Notes under the pieces: model-generated
What the model was told of the DNA's origin: nothing
What the model saw: the letters and a program-made list of their open reading frames with translations, nothing else
Databases searched by the model: none
DNA from: Warburgia ugandensis
Taxonomy: Eukaryota; Streptophyta; Magnoliopsida; Canellales; Canellaceae
Length of the DNA: 64,000 nucleotides
Direction: 5' to 3'
NCBI GenBank assembly: GCA_035236585.1
Contig: CP141128.1
Coordinates: forward strand, 26,813,618-26,877,617
Position numbers and translations under genes: made by a program
Part shown: one piece after another, positions 22,001-35,300 of the stretch
How the letters are laid out: every line of letters starts with the position of its first letter
Position numbering within the stretch: position 1 is the first letter of the stretch

Positions 22001-25000
22001 AAAGCATAATATAGGCCGTTGGATCATCTTCTTACTTCCTACAAAAGAGTAAAAAAATATATATATATTAGAAAATTATGATAATTCACATACTTACTCT
22101 AAATTAGCTTCTAAACTTACGAAATATCAAAAATTTGAATTATTCAGTCAGAAATGAATGTGTTATAAATTTTCAGAAAAACCTTACAAATAACACTATA
22201 TTTTATAACACGTGAGCTACTAATTGGGTACTTTTTACAAAAATTAAACACTTGTCACCTCTTTAAATGAAATGGAAAGAGCCCCCCTTGTAGAAAAACA
22301 CTTCCATGGCAGTTTCCTCTCTCTCTTTGCTCTTTCCTCCAAATCACGTTGAAGTATATCCTTGAGATCACACTAAAAACTCTTTTGTTTCTATCTCTCT
22401 CTTTCTAATTGAATCCTCATTGATCCACTTAAAAGATTCTTCCTTATTTCTCTCATGGAAAACACTTCACATTTAGGAGCTACTAAGAGACCCCTAAGTT
22501 AGCATAAATGTTGATCCTTAATCCCTCAAAAGCTAGACAAACTATAGCGGTAGATTTTCCATTTATTCCAACTTCAAAACCCACATTGTTTCTCCTATCT
22601 TTTCTCCTTAATTTCCTTGGATAACATGTGTAATCCATGTGGGTCCCTCTTATCCAAGTGAGTGAGTAAGAGAGAGAAAATATCTGCATAAGGGCCCTAC
22701 TCTCTTGGTTGTTTTTCTTTAGAAAATAGTCTATACCTGTGACTCCAATCTGTGCTATTATGGCTTCACTTAAAAGCTCCCTTAGGTGGTGATTGCATGC
22801 ATGCACACATAGGGATTTAGCCATCCTAGCTTTCAATAATCACAGCCTCTTTTGCACCAAAGAAGGTCATCGTGTGCATGCGGTTTCTGACTGCGTTAAA
22901 AATGATAAGGGCATCCATTGCATTTTGAACTTCTTCAATTCCTAGTTGATGAGATGTGGGCCATTGATTTTGTTTTGATCACTTACTAGATTATTTTTAG
23001 GGTTCCAAAACATCAAATTTGTGAATTTTGTCAATTCTACCATAATCCTGCAAAATGCAAAAACCCTTAGGTAGTAATAAATTAAGTGATTTTAGGGTTA
23101 AAAATGTAATTTCAAATGATATTAAACATAAAATTATGTATATATCATTTGCTTTGCTAAGGTTTATTTTTCAAGGATGAGGGCCCCCATTTTGATTATG
23201 GTGGCTTCTAAGATAACAAATAAACCTCTTTTATTTACTTCTTTTATCACTTTCATGAATATGCATCTGTATACAAAGGGAAATCCTTTAGCATAAGTTT
23301 TCCCTTAAAGAGAATTTACTAAAATTAATTTTCTAAAGTGACTGATCCTAGTATGATGTATATGATGGAGACATTTCTTTTAACAATTTTCAAAAATTTT
23401 ATTCTAAAGCTTAAGAAAGGAGAAACATTTTGCCATCAAAGTTAGATGATATGGGAATATTCTCTAGAAAGCTATCCATGAAAGTATTAAGATTGGAATC
23501 TCTCTTTTCCATGAGTATTGTTTTTTCTCTAACCTCTTTCTTTTTCTTAAGCATCTTATAATATAGAATTACATAAAGTATCTATAATGTATTTTTGCGC
23601 CTTGGGCTTTAATTCCATATATTGTACATTCTATGCTTTTGAGATAGATTCCATGTTTCTAAATTCTAGTTTCATGTATGGAAAGTTTCAAGTTTCTCGC
23701 TCAATTTCATGATTTTAGTAAATCTCATATTTCAAGTTTCCACGTCTCATTTATACTCCAATTCATATTTATAGATTGGTATAATTCATGTTTTAGTCAT
23801 ATGTCTAATTCATTCTTTTATGTTTCTAGCTTGTAATTTCCTACTCCTTTCATGTTTTTATTCCATTTTATGATGATTCATTCCAACTCGTGTTCCCTTT
23901 TCATACCATATCTTCATGATTCCTTTTAGTACATGTTTCATCCCATCATGAAATCCAGATGAAATGCATATATGCATGAATGTATCATTTTTATGAGGTG
24001 GTTTTGTAACATGACTTGTTTTATTAGGTTATGATATTCCCTTCAATTTGTTAGTTCTAATAATCCAATATTAATGAAAGGAAAAACTCAAGTTACATAG
24101 TGTCTTATATTTTAGAAGGGCAGTAGACTCACATTCTAGGTCACTTTGGTCCTTGGAGGTGTCCAAACCTACAATCTTGATTAGTAGAATCTTTGCGTCA
24201 TTAGGGTCTTGAGGCTGGTGACTTCTTTCCTATAATCTACTTAGGTTAAATTGAACATAGATTAGAGACTTAATCAAAGCATTAAAAAGGTAATATAAAT
24301 CTTAGCAATCCTTTATTCTTGATAGCCTAATCCAACCTAAAATACACACCTTTAATAAATCTTCAACCCACAATAATTTGTGACCTAGGAGAAGCTAAAA
24401 TTCTCTAATTTGTCCTAATTTGTGGGCATGTAAAAAGTACCTCCACATAGATGGGCCATTTCCCACAAATCACATTCATTGGATGGTCATAACATGTTTT
24501 TTGATGTCCTTCTAGTTTGAGAGTCCATTCTATTTTCAAACAAAGAAGTAAATTCTTTTCCTATTTATTATTCAAAATTTTGGTTTAGCGTAGTTATTCC
24601 TACTATTAGATAGAACATTAAGTCTAAGTTTCTGGGAGAAGCTCTAAATAGTTACAGTTATTTATTAGTACCTTTGTGTTAGGATGACTTATGGTTGGGC
24701 TTTTCTTCTTCACTATATGTGAGAGAGAGGGGGTGAGCATCAAATGAGTTTTAGGGATATCAAAGAAAGAATAGATATTATTCCAATTGCTTTTCTCATA
24801 CTTATGAAGATTAGATCACAACCAGAAGATGTAAGCATATGCTGATTTATGCAAATTTCTATGTCATCATTGTGCTTCATCCTATTTTCCATATTTTCTC
24901 CATCAATCATGTGGCTTTAGAGTTTAGCTTCATTTAAGAAAGAATTGAAGTAAGAAACATAGGAATGGCAAAAAGCTTTTTTGTGCATCTAGAAGGCTAC

Positions 25001-25320
25001 AAGTTTTCTTAAATTCTTTTTAAATTGGAGGAAGTTTATTCTACATTCATGTATTTGGTATAAATTTTATAAAGATACTGTAAAAACTCTAGGGATAGAA
25101 ATGATTCTGCCTACGAAATTGTTAGGAATTCCTTTTTTAGTTGCTTAAACAAAAAATGTTAGAACTAGATCAAATCCACAAGAAAGATTTTCTTCAATCA
25201 TTCCACTAAAAAATATAAAAATTTTGCACAATGGTACTAAAAGGACTCTCAGTTGCAACATTTAAGGTAGAGCACTTGGATGATAAATATAACTTTGTTT
25301 TGACAGTTACTATAGTTATA
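22001..25320. other. AT-rich intergenic sequence, no gene recognised
   Basis: I see no recognisable coding region or RNA gene on either strand. There is a CT-rich patch near 22310-22400 and a stretch of TTTCATG-rich sequence at 23640-23960. The open frame at 22483-22836 (117 codons, minus) has no family signature that I recognise. Part of the left side may still be Athila LTR. Confidence 0.5.
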
Positions 25321-26220
25321 GTTTATAAAAAAGATTTTTGTAAAAATGTTATTACATTTTGGCATTTATGAAAAAAATTCCAATGTTTTTTGAGTTTTGA
25401 TAATTTGCAATTAAGTTTTCGTGAACTTTACAAAATTGCTATTCTATTAGTTTTTCATCCTCCTTCCCTGTTGGTTTTTCTAAATTTCCAATATTACCCT
25501 TCATGCAAACAGCTGTCAGTGAACAAGAGGACTTTGCGTATGATTTTTTGCTTCTCTCTAAAATTGATCGTGCTAGATATAAGGCATTGGGAAAAAGAAG
25601 AACCAAGTCTTACATTTCTAATTTTAATTAAAAAGGCCATCAAACGAAGAGTTTAAAGTTTGCTACTCATCGCTATTTGCATGAACAGTAACAGTATTTT
25701 GCGTATGATTTAAACTTAAAAATTTTCTTAATTTATGGCTTTTTTTTATTATCCAAAGCATTTATTATGTTCAAATTTGTGTTAGGAAGAGTTTTATATC
25801 AATTTTTAGTGAGAAATCAAAGTTTAAATTGTTGAATTTCACTGTTTCATTGAAGAAGCTTAATAGATATTGTTGCACATGTTGGTGAACATGGTATGTT
25901 TACGATTAAATATCTCGCTATTGGTTGGTTTTTGTTGAAATGTAACCATACCAATAGGTTCCTTGTTATTGAATTGTGTTAGATACCAAGTTTCACTAAA
26001 ACTTTCCATCGAGGAGTCGTTGAACTTAGGAGCCAAAATCGTCAACTTACTTAGGGTAATATTAGAATTTTCAAAAAACTGAGGATGGAACTAATAGAAT
26101 AGCAATTTTACAAAGTTCCTAGAAACTTAATGGCAAATTTGTGAAACTAGAAGAACATTGGACTTTTTTGCAAAAGTGCCAAAATATAATGGCTTTTTTG
26201 CAAAACACCCTTTATAAGAC
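25321..26220. mobile_element. Non-autonomous DNA element with long terminal inverted repeats (900 bp)
   Basis: Bases 25321-25501 and the reverse complement of 26052-26220 align over about 170-180 bp with moderate divergence. Shared blocks include ATTTTGGCA, AGTCCAATGTT-like, AAAATTGCTATTCTATTAG and AATATTACCCT. The outer ends pair as GTTTATAAA against GTCTTATAAA. The 550-bp centre is AT-rich with no transposase. Long TIRs suggest a MULE-like or foldback MITE. I could not find a convincing target duplication. The open frame 25390-25656 lies in the left arm and is probably accidental. Confidence 0.75.
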
Positions 26221-27329
26221 TAGTGAGTACAACAGAAGTTCAAGCATTGCTTAGACTCGATTAATCTTTCTCATGGTTGAAGATTGATAGAGTACTCGGT
26301 GTGGGCATCTTAGCACAGTGGCACAAGAACTCTCCTGTGAAGTTAATGAGTTTGGGGCTGCTCATTGGTGCATGTTTTCAACCTTTGGGAGAGAAGGGGG
26401 AAAAAAAAAATCAACACGAGATGGAGCTGCCAAAAGCCGTCCAGCACAGTTGGTTGTGGATATCATGGCCCCTCTCCTTGATCTTAAGGTTTGCGGTGGC
26501 AGTTTCTCTTTACTGAGGAGTAAATTTAAGTACTATGATAGGCTCTAAGTAGTTTGCTTATGACTCTCCTCTACAAAAGAAAACCATAACAATATATCTG
26601 ACAACCCAACAATAATGATACTAAACGTTAAAGAGTAATTGAAGGAGATGACACCTTAATCGACAAGCTGAAGCCACAACATCAAACAGAGAAGGACAAG
26701 AACAAGGGAAGAGAAAAACTCAAGGACACCTAATACATAGAGAAAACAAATCAACAACATAGCTTGGCTTTGACTAATCCAGCTTTTTGCAGCGAGGCAA
26801 TATGATTATACCAAAACTCACCTGATTTCAAATTGTTCCATCAGAAAATCCATGTCGCGAACGTATATACATATGAAGATAAAAAATTTCAGATATTATT
26901 GATTTGGGAAGAGGGCAGACAAGATGACTCGTTAGGAATGAGAAGCAGCATTTTATCACACATCCAATATCGTAACGAGAAAAATGAATACTAATGCTGT
27001 ATTCATTACCAGCTGGTTTCTTACTTTGACACGAAACTAGTAAGGTATGGTGGGCTTGGCACGGAATAAGGGAGGCAGTGGTTTTGAGGCAGAGTTATCT
27101 CCTAGGTTCTAATATAGTCCAGATGTTTGAGGTATAACGCAATAGAAACAAAGTTCTTTGCTCTTACGTTGTACTTGGTGGGTCTGAACCTGTGCACCTG
27201 TGGCCTCAGATCATGCAAATTGAATAATTCATAGAGCCTTGCGATACAATGGAATAAGAGATAATGTGAGAATGGAGAATTTCTTCCATATATGCGTTGA
27301 AGAAAACTAAAGTACAGAGACACCTTTTT
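26221..27329. other. Intergenic sequence, no gene recognised
   Basis: Overlapping open frames at 26277-26548 (plus) and 27102-27323 (minus) show no motif I can assign. Base composition is slightly less AT-rich at 26280-26480 than around it, so a decayed exon cannot be excluded. Nothing else is seen. Confidence 0.4.
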
Positions 27330-27620
27330 AAAAAAATTTCATGGATCTAAGATATTCATCATATTCTGCCTCAATCAGATGTCCTTGGTATCCAAACTCA
27401 TATCTATTGGGGATTTCTAATGCCTTCATTTCTAGGCCTCTTATAATTGTAAAATGGATGATAAATAAGATTTTATGTTCTGTGCTGTCTATTTTACTAT
27501 TACAAGAGGGCTACAAATGAAGGCTTTATAATCCCCAATAGATGTGAGATTTAGGACCAAGGACATTTTATTGAGACTGAATCAGATAAATATCTTAGAT
27601 ATATGAAAAATTAAAAAAAG
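27330..27620. mobile_element. Foldback MITE-like element (~290 bp)
   Basis: The two halves are inverted copies of one another. The left half has ATCTAAGATATTCATC, TCAATCAGATGTCCTTGG, ATCTATTGGGGATTT and GCCTTCATTT in order. The right half, reverse complemented, gives the same blocks with a few changes. The unpaired centre around 27450-27490 is short. No coding content. The outer limits are set by the pairing of AATTTCATGGATCTAAG with the TAGATATATGAAAAATT end and are accurate to a few bases. Confidence 0.8.
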
Positions 27621-28733
27621 AAAAAAGAAGGTGAGTCTACACCCTTGTTTTCTTCAATAGATACATATTTATGTATGAAAGAAATTCAAGAGAGATAGAG
27701 AGAGAGGGAGAGATATGAACAAATCTTTTTATAAGGAATGACAAATCCAACTGTGTGCATACTTAACTCTTTTTATGAGGAATGGTGAATCCAAGTGAAT
27801 TTGCACTTGGATTTGTCCTAGGCCAAGTGTGCTTCAGTTGCCCCTTTTATAGATCTAAGCCAGTCACTAGATTTTATGTCCATTAGATAATTTATAATTC
27901 AACAACCATACTTTATCCTATATTTCTTTAAGAATTCCAACAAGAAAAATATAGGATAAAGTACCTAATGAAAATGAAATTTGGCACTCATCCTACCTAA
28001 ACCATTGACAACATAGTGAACCACTTAAATCCACTAAAGAGCCAAGCAAAATGCACATGACCTAAGATAAATACAAATGCACTCTTGGACTTATCAATTC
28101 CTTTCTTATTACAGTTCTTTTATAACTATCCCTTTTATTAGAGTTCTTCCAATAGGATGCCTAAAGAACAATGTTGGATTAGGAACAACCAAATAGATCC
28201 CAATTTTGAATGATTTGAACAGTTCTCCTCGTTTGACCCCTTTTTTTATCCCTTTTTTTTAGATTTTTTCAGTTTGACGCTGCGCCCCTGGGATAACTTG
28301 AATCTAGGTAATAAGAGTAGCTTTCCGTCTTGTTACCGCCTCCGATCCATTCCTTGTAGCTCAGTACTGCTTTAATCATGACACCACCAACTTTCCCCGA
28401 AGTTAAAGGGAGTTAGGAATAAGATCTTTCCAGCTTCGTATCTCTTTTTTGGGATTCCACTTTCTATTGTCAGCATTCGAAATCTTAGACTCCCAGAATA
28501 ATTCCATTTCCTATTGGTCCTATTATGTCTGTGTACCAAATTATGGTAAATTTTTTAAAATAAATTATTTAAATGCAAAAAGTGGCATTGGCTAAAACCA
28601 TCTAATGGTCATAAAGTTTAGTAGATAACCAATATAAGGCATGTTAAATATGATGAGCGGATCAGATCATCCAAAGGATGACCTCTGCTATTTCTTTTCC
28701 CTCATTTTCAGCATCAGGAAAGCGTTTTCCTTT
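27621..28733. other. Intergenic sequence with short repeats
   Basis: Contains a GA-rich run near 27695-27715, a 42-bp-spaced direct repeat (CTTTTTATAAGGAATG at about 27725 and its variant at about 27767) and a perfect 17-bp hairpin at 27909-27963. A less AT-rich block lies at about 28265-28520. No gene is recognised. Confidence 0.5.
27909..27963. repeat. Perfect 17-bp inverted repeat with 21-nt loop
   Basis: TACTTTATCCTATATTT at 27909-27925 is exactly complementary to 27947-27963. This could be a hairpin or the remains of a small inverted-repeat element. No transcription-terminator role is implied in a plant nuclear context. Confidence 0.8.
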
Positions 28734-28739
28734 TTTATT
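28734..28739 (-). terminator. Candidate poly(A) signal for SFR2 (AATAAA)
   Basis: AATAAA on the minus strand lies about 400 bases beyond the SFR2 stop codon, a normal 3'-UTR length. Plant signals are degenerate and the region is AT-rich, so this is only a plausible site. Confidence 0.25.
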
Positions 28740-29139
28740 AACTAGGAAAGGTGCACTTCATGAGTATAATCTTGCCGTTAAGTTTTCTATGCCAATTTTC
28801 CTCACTGCTTTGTGGAGATGCGCAATGAAGTAAAGAAATTATATATCATGACTTGCTGCTAAGCTTAACTGAGGTTTTCAGGAGGGTAGCAACAAGAACT
28901 CACCAATGACTACGAAATCGGTACGATGCAAATGGATTGTACGCTTGATTCCTCCGTTTCTGGTGCATAATACATGCCACGTTATGCTCGGACATGCCCA
29001 TGGTTAATTGATTATCAAAGCACCCATGAAATAAGCCTCAAAGAAACTATTGAAATGATTACGAGGACTTGGTACACTCCATAGCGATAACTCCTTGGTA
29101 GAAAATGTGGGAATATGCATATTGATTCGCACTGGAGAC

Positions 29140-29330
29140 CTATAATCCAATGGGCTGAAGTCCAAGATCATCAGCATCGAATGCAGGGGTCTTACATTTT
29201 TTGCGTGACAGTGGAGCAAGGATGAATCTTGACAAGCGGCTTAGAGGATCCTGCAAACCTTCTATCTCATAGTGCCCAAACCGCCAGTCTCTGTCAATGA
29301 AATGCCGCCAGATGGGTTTATCAAGTCCTC
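29140..29330 (-). CDS. SFR2: SFR2 last exon with stop codon (191 bp)
   Basis: Encodes [40 protein letters not shown] and [22 protein letters not shown], then TAG. The first motif blocks match the C-terminal tail that separates SFR2 from other GH1 proteins. The last 25 residues are basic then acidic, and variable in the family. Acceptor TTTTCGCAG|GA completes a Gly codon with the preceding exon. Confidence 0.93.
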
Positions 29331-32300
29331 CTGCGAAAAGATAATGGAAATTAGAGAACCAAGTCCAATTTATAATATAAGTGAGCAGGGCAAGCACTGC
29401 TAAAAGATGCCCAGAAGGAAGCGTCACCAAGAAATGTACCAGAGAACAAACAAGAGTGTTCTCATGAAATGATAATGCAACATACAACTCGTAATTTGAC
29501 ATATGTCCTACAAAGCACAACAGGAAAGCTCAAAATGCTGACAATGTGGCTTGACACGAGTGTGTACTGCAGCTAATCCATCTACAAATAAATAATTCGT
29601 ATAAAAGTATCTTGAAATTAAGGACTAAAAACAGGATAGTCTGATGGTCTAAGTACTTTAGACTGGGTTTGTGGGTTCAAGTCTCATTAAGGCTGTATTT
29701 GCTGGTTCATATGGTTACATAACCTTTCATGAATCGACTCAGCAAAACTGGGCAAGTGACAGCCAATGCCAGAAAGGAGTCAATGGTGCTTGACATGAGC
29801 AATGCAGATAATGTGGCTGCTAATAAAATAATTACTATAGAAATTTGTTGAAACATACCACAAAAATATAATGCAGTGATGGTTTAAAGTGCTACTTAGC
29901 CTGGGTTTGTAGGTTCATGTCTTATTAAGTACTTCTGCCATTCCATGGGGAAATAATATTTCACAATTGACTGGGAAAAACCCAGCCAAATCATATAACT
30001 AAAATGCGAAAAGTTTAAAATCACCTTGATAAGCTGAGTTCCCAATCAAGTCAGCTAGTTTTGATACCACTTTAAGTAGTATATATAAGAGAATATGTAC
30101 CTACATGATATGAAATGACCTAAATTCTAAAATAATAGAAGTTCGCTTTCACAACTGCAGAAACAATTTGCTATAAGCTAAAAGCAAATTTGATACCACT
30201 TTAAGTAGTATATATAAGAGAATATGTACCTACATGATATGAAATGATCTAAATTTTAAAATAATGTAAGTTCGCTTTCACAACTGCAGAAACAATTTGC
30301 TATAAGCTAAAAGCAAAAAATAATCAGCTTCAAACAGATGCTCACTGATTAGATGGGGTGCTATCTCCTAAAAATACCCTCAACCCCCTTGATTTTTACT
30401 GACAAGAAATGTACATGTGCAAAAGAAGGGAGAAGGCAGTGCATTATATGGTATGGAATATGGCAGGTTGGTTTCAGGAGAACTAATCAACAGGGTGCAC
30501 TTGATAACATGTCAATGTAATTTTCTACATGACAGGGATGAATTACTAGTCATCTAATAACCTGCAAGGAAGTCAAAGAGCAGAAATAATTAATCGACAA
30601 ACTTGTAACCACTTCTAGTCGAATTGTACGGTCTGATCTGTAAACCATATAATCCCATGGATGTTTAGATGATTAGCAAAACAATTAACCGAAGCAAAGA
30701 AATAACCTTACCTCCAGCCACAGCAGATGATTCAAACCAGTGTTTAAGTGTTCTTCGAATTCAGGAGCAGTTCTCGGTGATGGAAAACATAGGATGTGAA
30801 CTGCTTGAATTAGGGACACTTCAAATTAGAATTTACTAGCAGTTATCCTCCCATCAAGAATGTTAACTGCCAAAACCTTTTTTTTTTTTTTCAACACACC
30901 ACTAAGACCAATGATTAGGCATTGGTTACATAGCATAATGCCATGATAGATTTTGAATGTTAAATGTTAAGGACCACAAAAAATGGAAACATTATAACAT
31001 TCTCCCACTTGGTCCAAACATTTATAACTTTATAAATTCACAAATCTTAATATACTAGTCTAAAACACTTTACGCTTAAACAAAGAAATAAATTATATGA
31101 ATCATGGTGGTAATTTCTTTAAAACACAAGAATTACCTTCCATGTATTATAATATAATTTTCTTCATTCAAAAGTGTTTTTACATGGTGTTTTTGTCTTT
31201 ATGAATAAGCCTCAAATGCTAATTCTAGGTCCAAATATAAATATTTGTCATTCCAATCATAAATGTATACAAACAAAAATAGAGACAAATTCAAGAATTT
31301 ATAGTTCCATTACTAATATGTGTTATAAATATGACATCATAATTCAAATAGAAAGTGACAAATTAGAACAAAGTCATATCCATGTTACATGATCCTTAAA
31401 CGACATCAGCTTAGTGTGAATGTGTTCAATGCACACTTCGTTCTTTTTAATATGCTCTCTAACTGCTAAGTACTTAATGTCAATATACTTACTTTGACTT
31501 CCACTCTTATTATTCTTAACAAAGAACACAGCAGCTGAACAATGGCTTAGAGATAGAATTAACAACTCGAAGCCCAGAGATGAACCTCTTTAACCAAATA
31601 CCCTATTTTGTTGCCTCAAAGCAAGATACAATCTCAACTTCCATGGTAGAAGGAATCAAAGATTGTTTTGCACTTGTCCAATATATAGCTCTTCCAGCAA
31701 ATAAGAAGACATATCCATACATCGATATATGAGAATCAACACAACCAGGAAAGTCTGAATCTAAATACCCAACAACCTCCAAGTCATTGGACTGTCTATT
31801 ATATGTAAGCATGCAATCTTTAGTCCCTTGAAGATATCTCCTAACCTTCTTTGTATCTCTAGTAGTCCAAACCTAGGTTACTTTGATATCTTCTCAATAT
31901 TCCAACTGCAAATGCAATGTTCGGTCTAGTACAAACCTAAACATATAGTAGGCTTTCAACAACTAAAGCATAAGGAATGTTTTTAATCTGTTCCCTTTCA
32001 AAGTCATTTTTTGGAACATTGATTCAAACTGAATCTATCATCCTTAACAATAGGTGTTATACTGGGTAAACAATCTTTCATCCAAAATCTCTCAAGTACT
32101 TTATTGATATAAGCTTAATCCCTCATATCAAACCTTATTGATACGTTGAGACCTGTCTCTGTGGATTTTAATACCAATGACATAAGATGCCTCACCCATA
32201 TCCTTCATATCAAAATGTTGAGAGAAAAATTGTTTCATCTCGTATAACAATTCCATATCATTTGTCGCAAGCAAAATATCATCCACATATAGGATTAGAA

Positions 32301-35300
32301 AAATAATTTTTCTCCCACTAACTTTGTGATCTATACATTCATCTATAGTGTTCTCTACAAAACCGAATGAAGAGAAAATATTATGAAATTTTAAATAGCA
32401 CTGATGGGAGGCTTACTTTAGTCTGTATATAGACTTTTAAGCTTCCTAACCAAATGATCACCTCACTCGAGACAAATCCCTCAGGTTGTTTCATATAAAC
32501 CTCTTCCTCTAAACCACTATTGAGGAATGTTATTTTCACAACTATTTGATGTAAATTTGAGTCAAAATGAGCAACTAATGCCATGACAATACGAAAAGAC
32601 TCCTTTTTAGAATCAAGAGAAAATGTTTTGATGGGTGTCATTAATAATAACTAGTCAGCTGTTTAATGTGAGAGTTATATCAGAAACATGATTTTCTTGA
32701 AAAATTAAGTTTTGAGGTTAGTAACTCCCACTAACTACATCATTCTCAAAAAATTTAGCATTTCTTAATTCTACTACTATAGGATGGACAATAAAATCTA
32801 TACCCTTTAGACTTATTAGTATATCTAATGAAATATGCACTAATAGTCCTCGGGTCCAACTTTTTTTCATATGGATCATAAACTCTAACTTTAGTTGGAC
32901 AACCCCAAATGCGTATATGTCTCAAACTCGATTTCCAACCTTTCCATAATTCAACTGGTGTTTTGGATACAACCTTAGTTGGAACTTGGTTGAATATATA
33001 CACAGTTATTTTCAGAGCTTCACTCTATAATGATAAAGGAAGATTTGAGTTGCTAAGCATACTCCTCACCATGTCTATTAAAGCTCTATTTTTTCTTTTT
33101 GCTACACCATTTTGATCTAGTGAGCCAGGTAAAGTGTTTTGAGCTACAATACCTTGCTCTTGAAGAAACTTCTTAAATGAACTAAGTATTTGTCCAGTCC
33201 CTATATACCTACCATAATATTCACCATCTCTATCAAATCTCACAATATTAATTTGTTTTTCACATTATTTCTCTACCTTTGCTTTATATATTTTAAAAGC
33301 ATCCAACGGTTCAGTCTTATTATGAAGCAAGTTGAGATATATAAACTTTGAGTAGTCATCTATAAAGGTAGTGAAATACTTCTGACCATCTAAGTTCATA
33401 TTAGGACAACAAATATCAGTATGTATGATTTCTGATATGTCGGAACTCCTCTTAGCATCTTTTTTCAACTCGTTGATTTGCTTTCCTTTAATACAGTTCG
33501 CACATGAATGAAAATCTGTAAAACCAAGAGTCTCAATACTAACCTTTTGATTCTCTCAATGAAGATATGTCACAATCTCCTATGCCACAACATAAAGGAT
33601 TTCTCATCCATAGCTTTACACTTAATACTAGCGTTACCATGCATAGCCATCAATTCACTGGACACATTATTTTTTAAATAAATTACAAACCATCATCAAT
33701 TGTACCATGTCCAATAATTATTGAATTTTAATATAAATTGAAAAAAGATTCATGAAAATAAAATGAAATTCCCAATGGTACAAATTAACTTTTTGGAAAA
33801 ACTAGAATATAGAAGGTTTGTTCTAAATCTAATATAAAAGCAGCTTGTAAAACTAGTCTACATGTCCCCACAACTTCAACATGTGAATGCATCTTATTTC
33901 CAGAATAGATGCTCCGTTCACATTCTATCGATCTCCTTTGGTTTTGAAAACCCTACATGGTATTACAAATATGGTTGTAGAATTAGTATCAAATTGCCAT
34001 GTGCTATGTGAAGCATCAACCATATTAGATTCATAACATACAAAAGATTTAAGATCACCTTTCTTCTCTTACCAAACCTTCCTTTTAAGATAATCTTTCC
34101 TCATGTGTCCCTTCATTTTATAAAAGAAACACTTAATAGCCTCCTTTTGTCAACATGAGCTACATCTTTGCCTTTCCCTTTACTTTTATTGGCTTGTCTT
34201 TTGTCCTTTTTATGGAACACCATATGTACACTTTCACCCATCTCTTGACTTAATCTCTCTTCTTCTTCAACAAACATGGTCAAAAGTTCATTAATTGACT
34301 ATTTTTCCTTGTGTGCTGTAGGAAATTTTGAACGGTCCATATTGTGAAGGGAGAGACTTCAAGATAAAGTACAGTAAAAAAGACTTAGAAATGTCAATCT
34401 GCAATGACTTCAGTTAAGCAACTATGTCCCTCATTCTCATAATGTGCTCACGTACTCCTTTAGTGCTAGTGAATCTCATTGATGACAACTTATTAATTAA
34501 GGTGTTGACCAATGCTTTATCAAATGACTCAAATTATTCATTAATGACTTTCACAAGATCCTTGACATTTTCACAGTTAAGTATTGACCTACGGATACTC
34601 ATACTAATTCGAGATTTAATGAACATCATACTTAAGCGATTAGATCGCTCCCAACATTCATACAAAGTGATTTCAACATTCGTACTAGTTTCTATAAGTT
34701 TAAGTGGCTCTTTCTTTCGAAGAGCATAGTCCAGATCCATGCACCCTAAATGAAGAAGAATTTTCTCTTTCCAGACTTTATAGTAATCATTAATTAAGTA
34801 GGGAACTTCAGATTTTTCATTAGATAACATAAAAGATTGAATAACTGCAAAATAAATAAATAAATAAATATGCTTATTAACAATTATGAGGCATAAACCA
34901 TCAAACATAATGATAAGCTTACCAATGCAAGTTACATAAATAAATATGAATCATCATGTCATTAAAATTTATCTTTGGGCAAAGATTTTAATACAAAATT
35001 AATTTACTAACATTTATGATGAAACTAATAAATCATAAATATTTCTTAATGCCTATGAGCTGAAGGGGAGCCTTAGAGAGTCAACATCGCTTGTATCCAA
35101 GAAACCAAGTGGAAAGAGGCTAAAGCTAGAGAAATATATGGGTATAAATTATGGTACGTAGGAAAGGAAAATAACAGAATTGGTGGAATAATAGTGGACA
35201 AGGAATTAAAGGATAAAGTTGTGAACGTTAAAAGAATTAGTGATAGAATTATAATAATAAAACCTGTTCTAGGAGAGCAGATTATTAATGTTATAAATGC

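Larger units (their letters stand above)
30870..34910 (-). mobile_element. Decayed Ty1/copia element (copia-1)
   Basis: The minus strand carries gag (34534-34908), a degenerate knuckle (KGHMRKD near 34090-34110), integrase, RT and RNase H in copia order. It then has a polypurine tract (AAGTGGGAGA, about 31000-31013) and an LTR start TGTTATAATG at 30999. The left LTR end is not resolved. No second LTR is found: the right end stops near the RTE LINE at about 35041, so the element is 5'-truncated or its LTR was lost. Stops and frameshifts are frequent. Confidence 0.85.

Noticed and set aside
22483..22836. 117-codon minus-strand open frame
   Set aside because: No family motif, and neighbouring sequence is repeat-like; not enough to call a gene.
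25390..25656. 88-codon open frame
   Set aside because: Falls in the left inverted arm of the 900-bp TIR element; composition is that of AT-rich DNA and no motif is seen.
26277..26548. Two overlapping plus-strand open frames that look slightly gene-like
   Set aside because: No recognisable domain, no plausible splice partners, no similarity that I can name.
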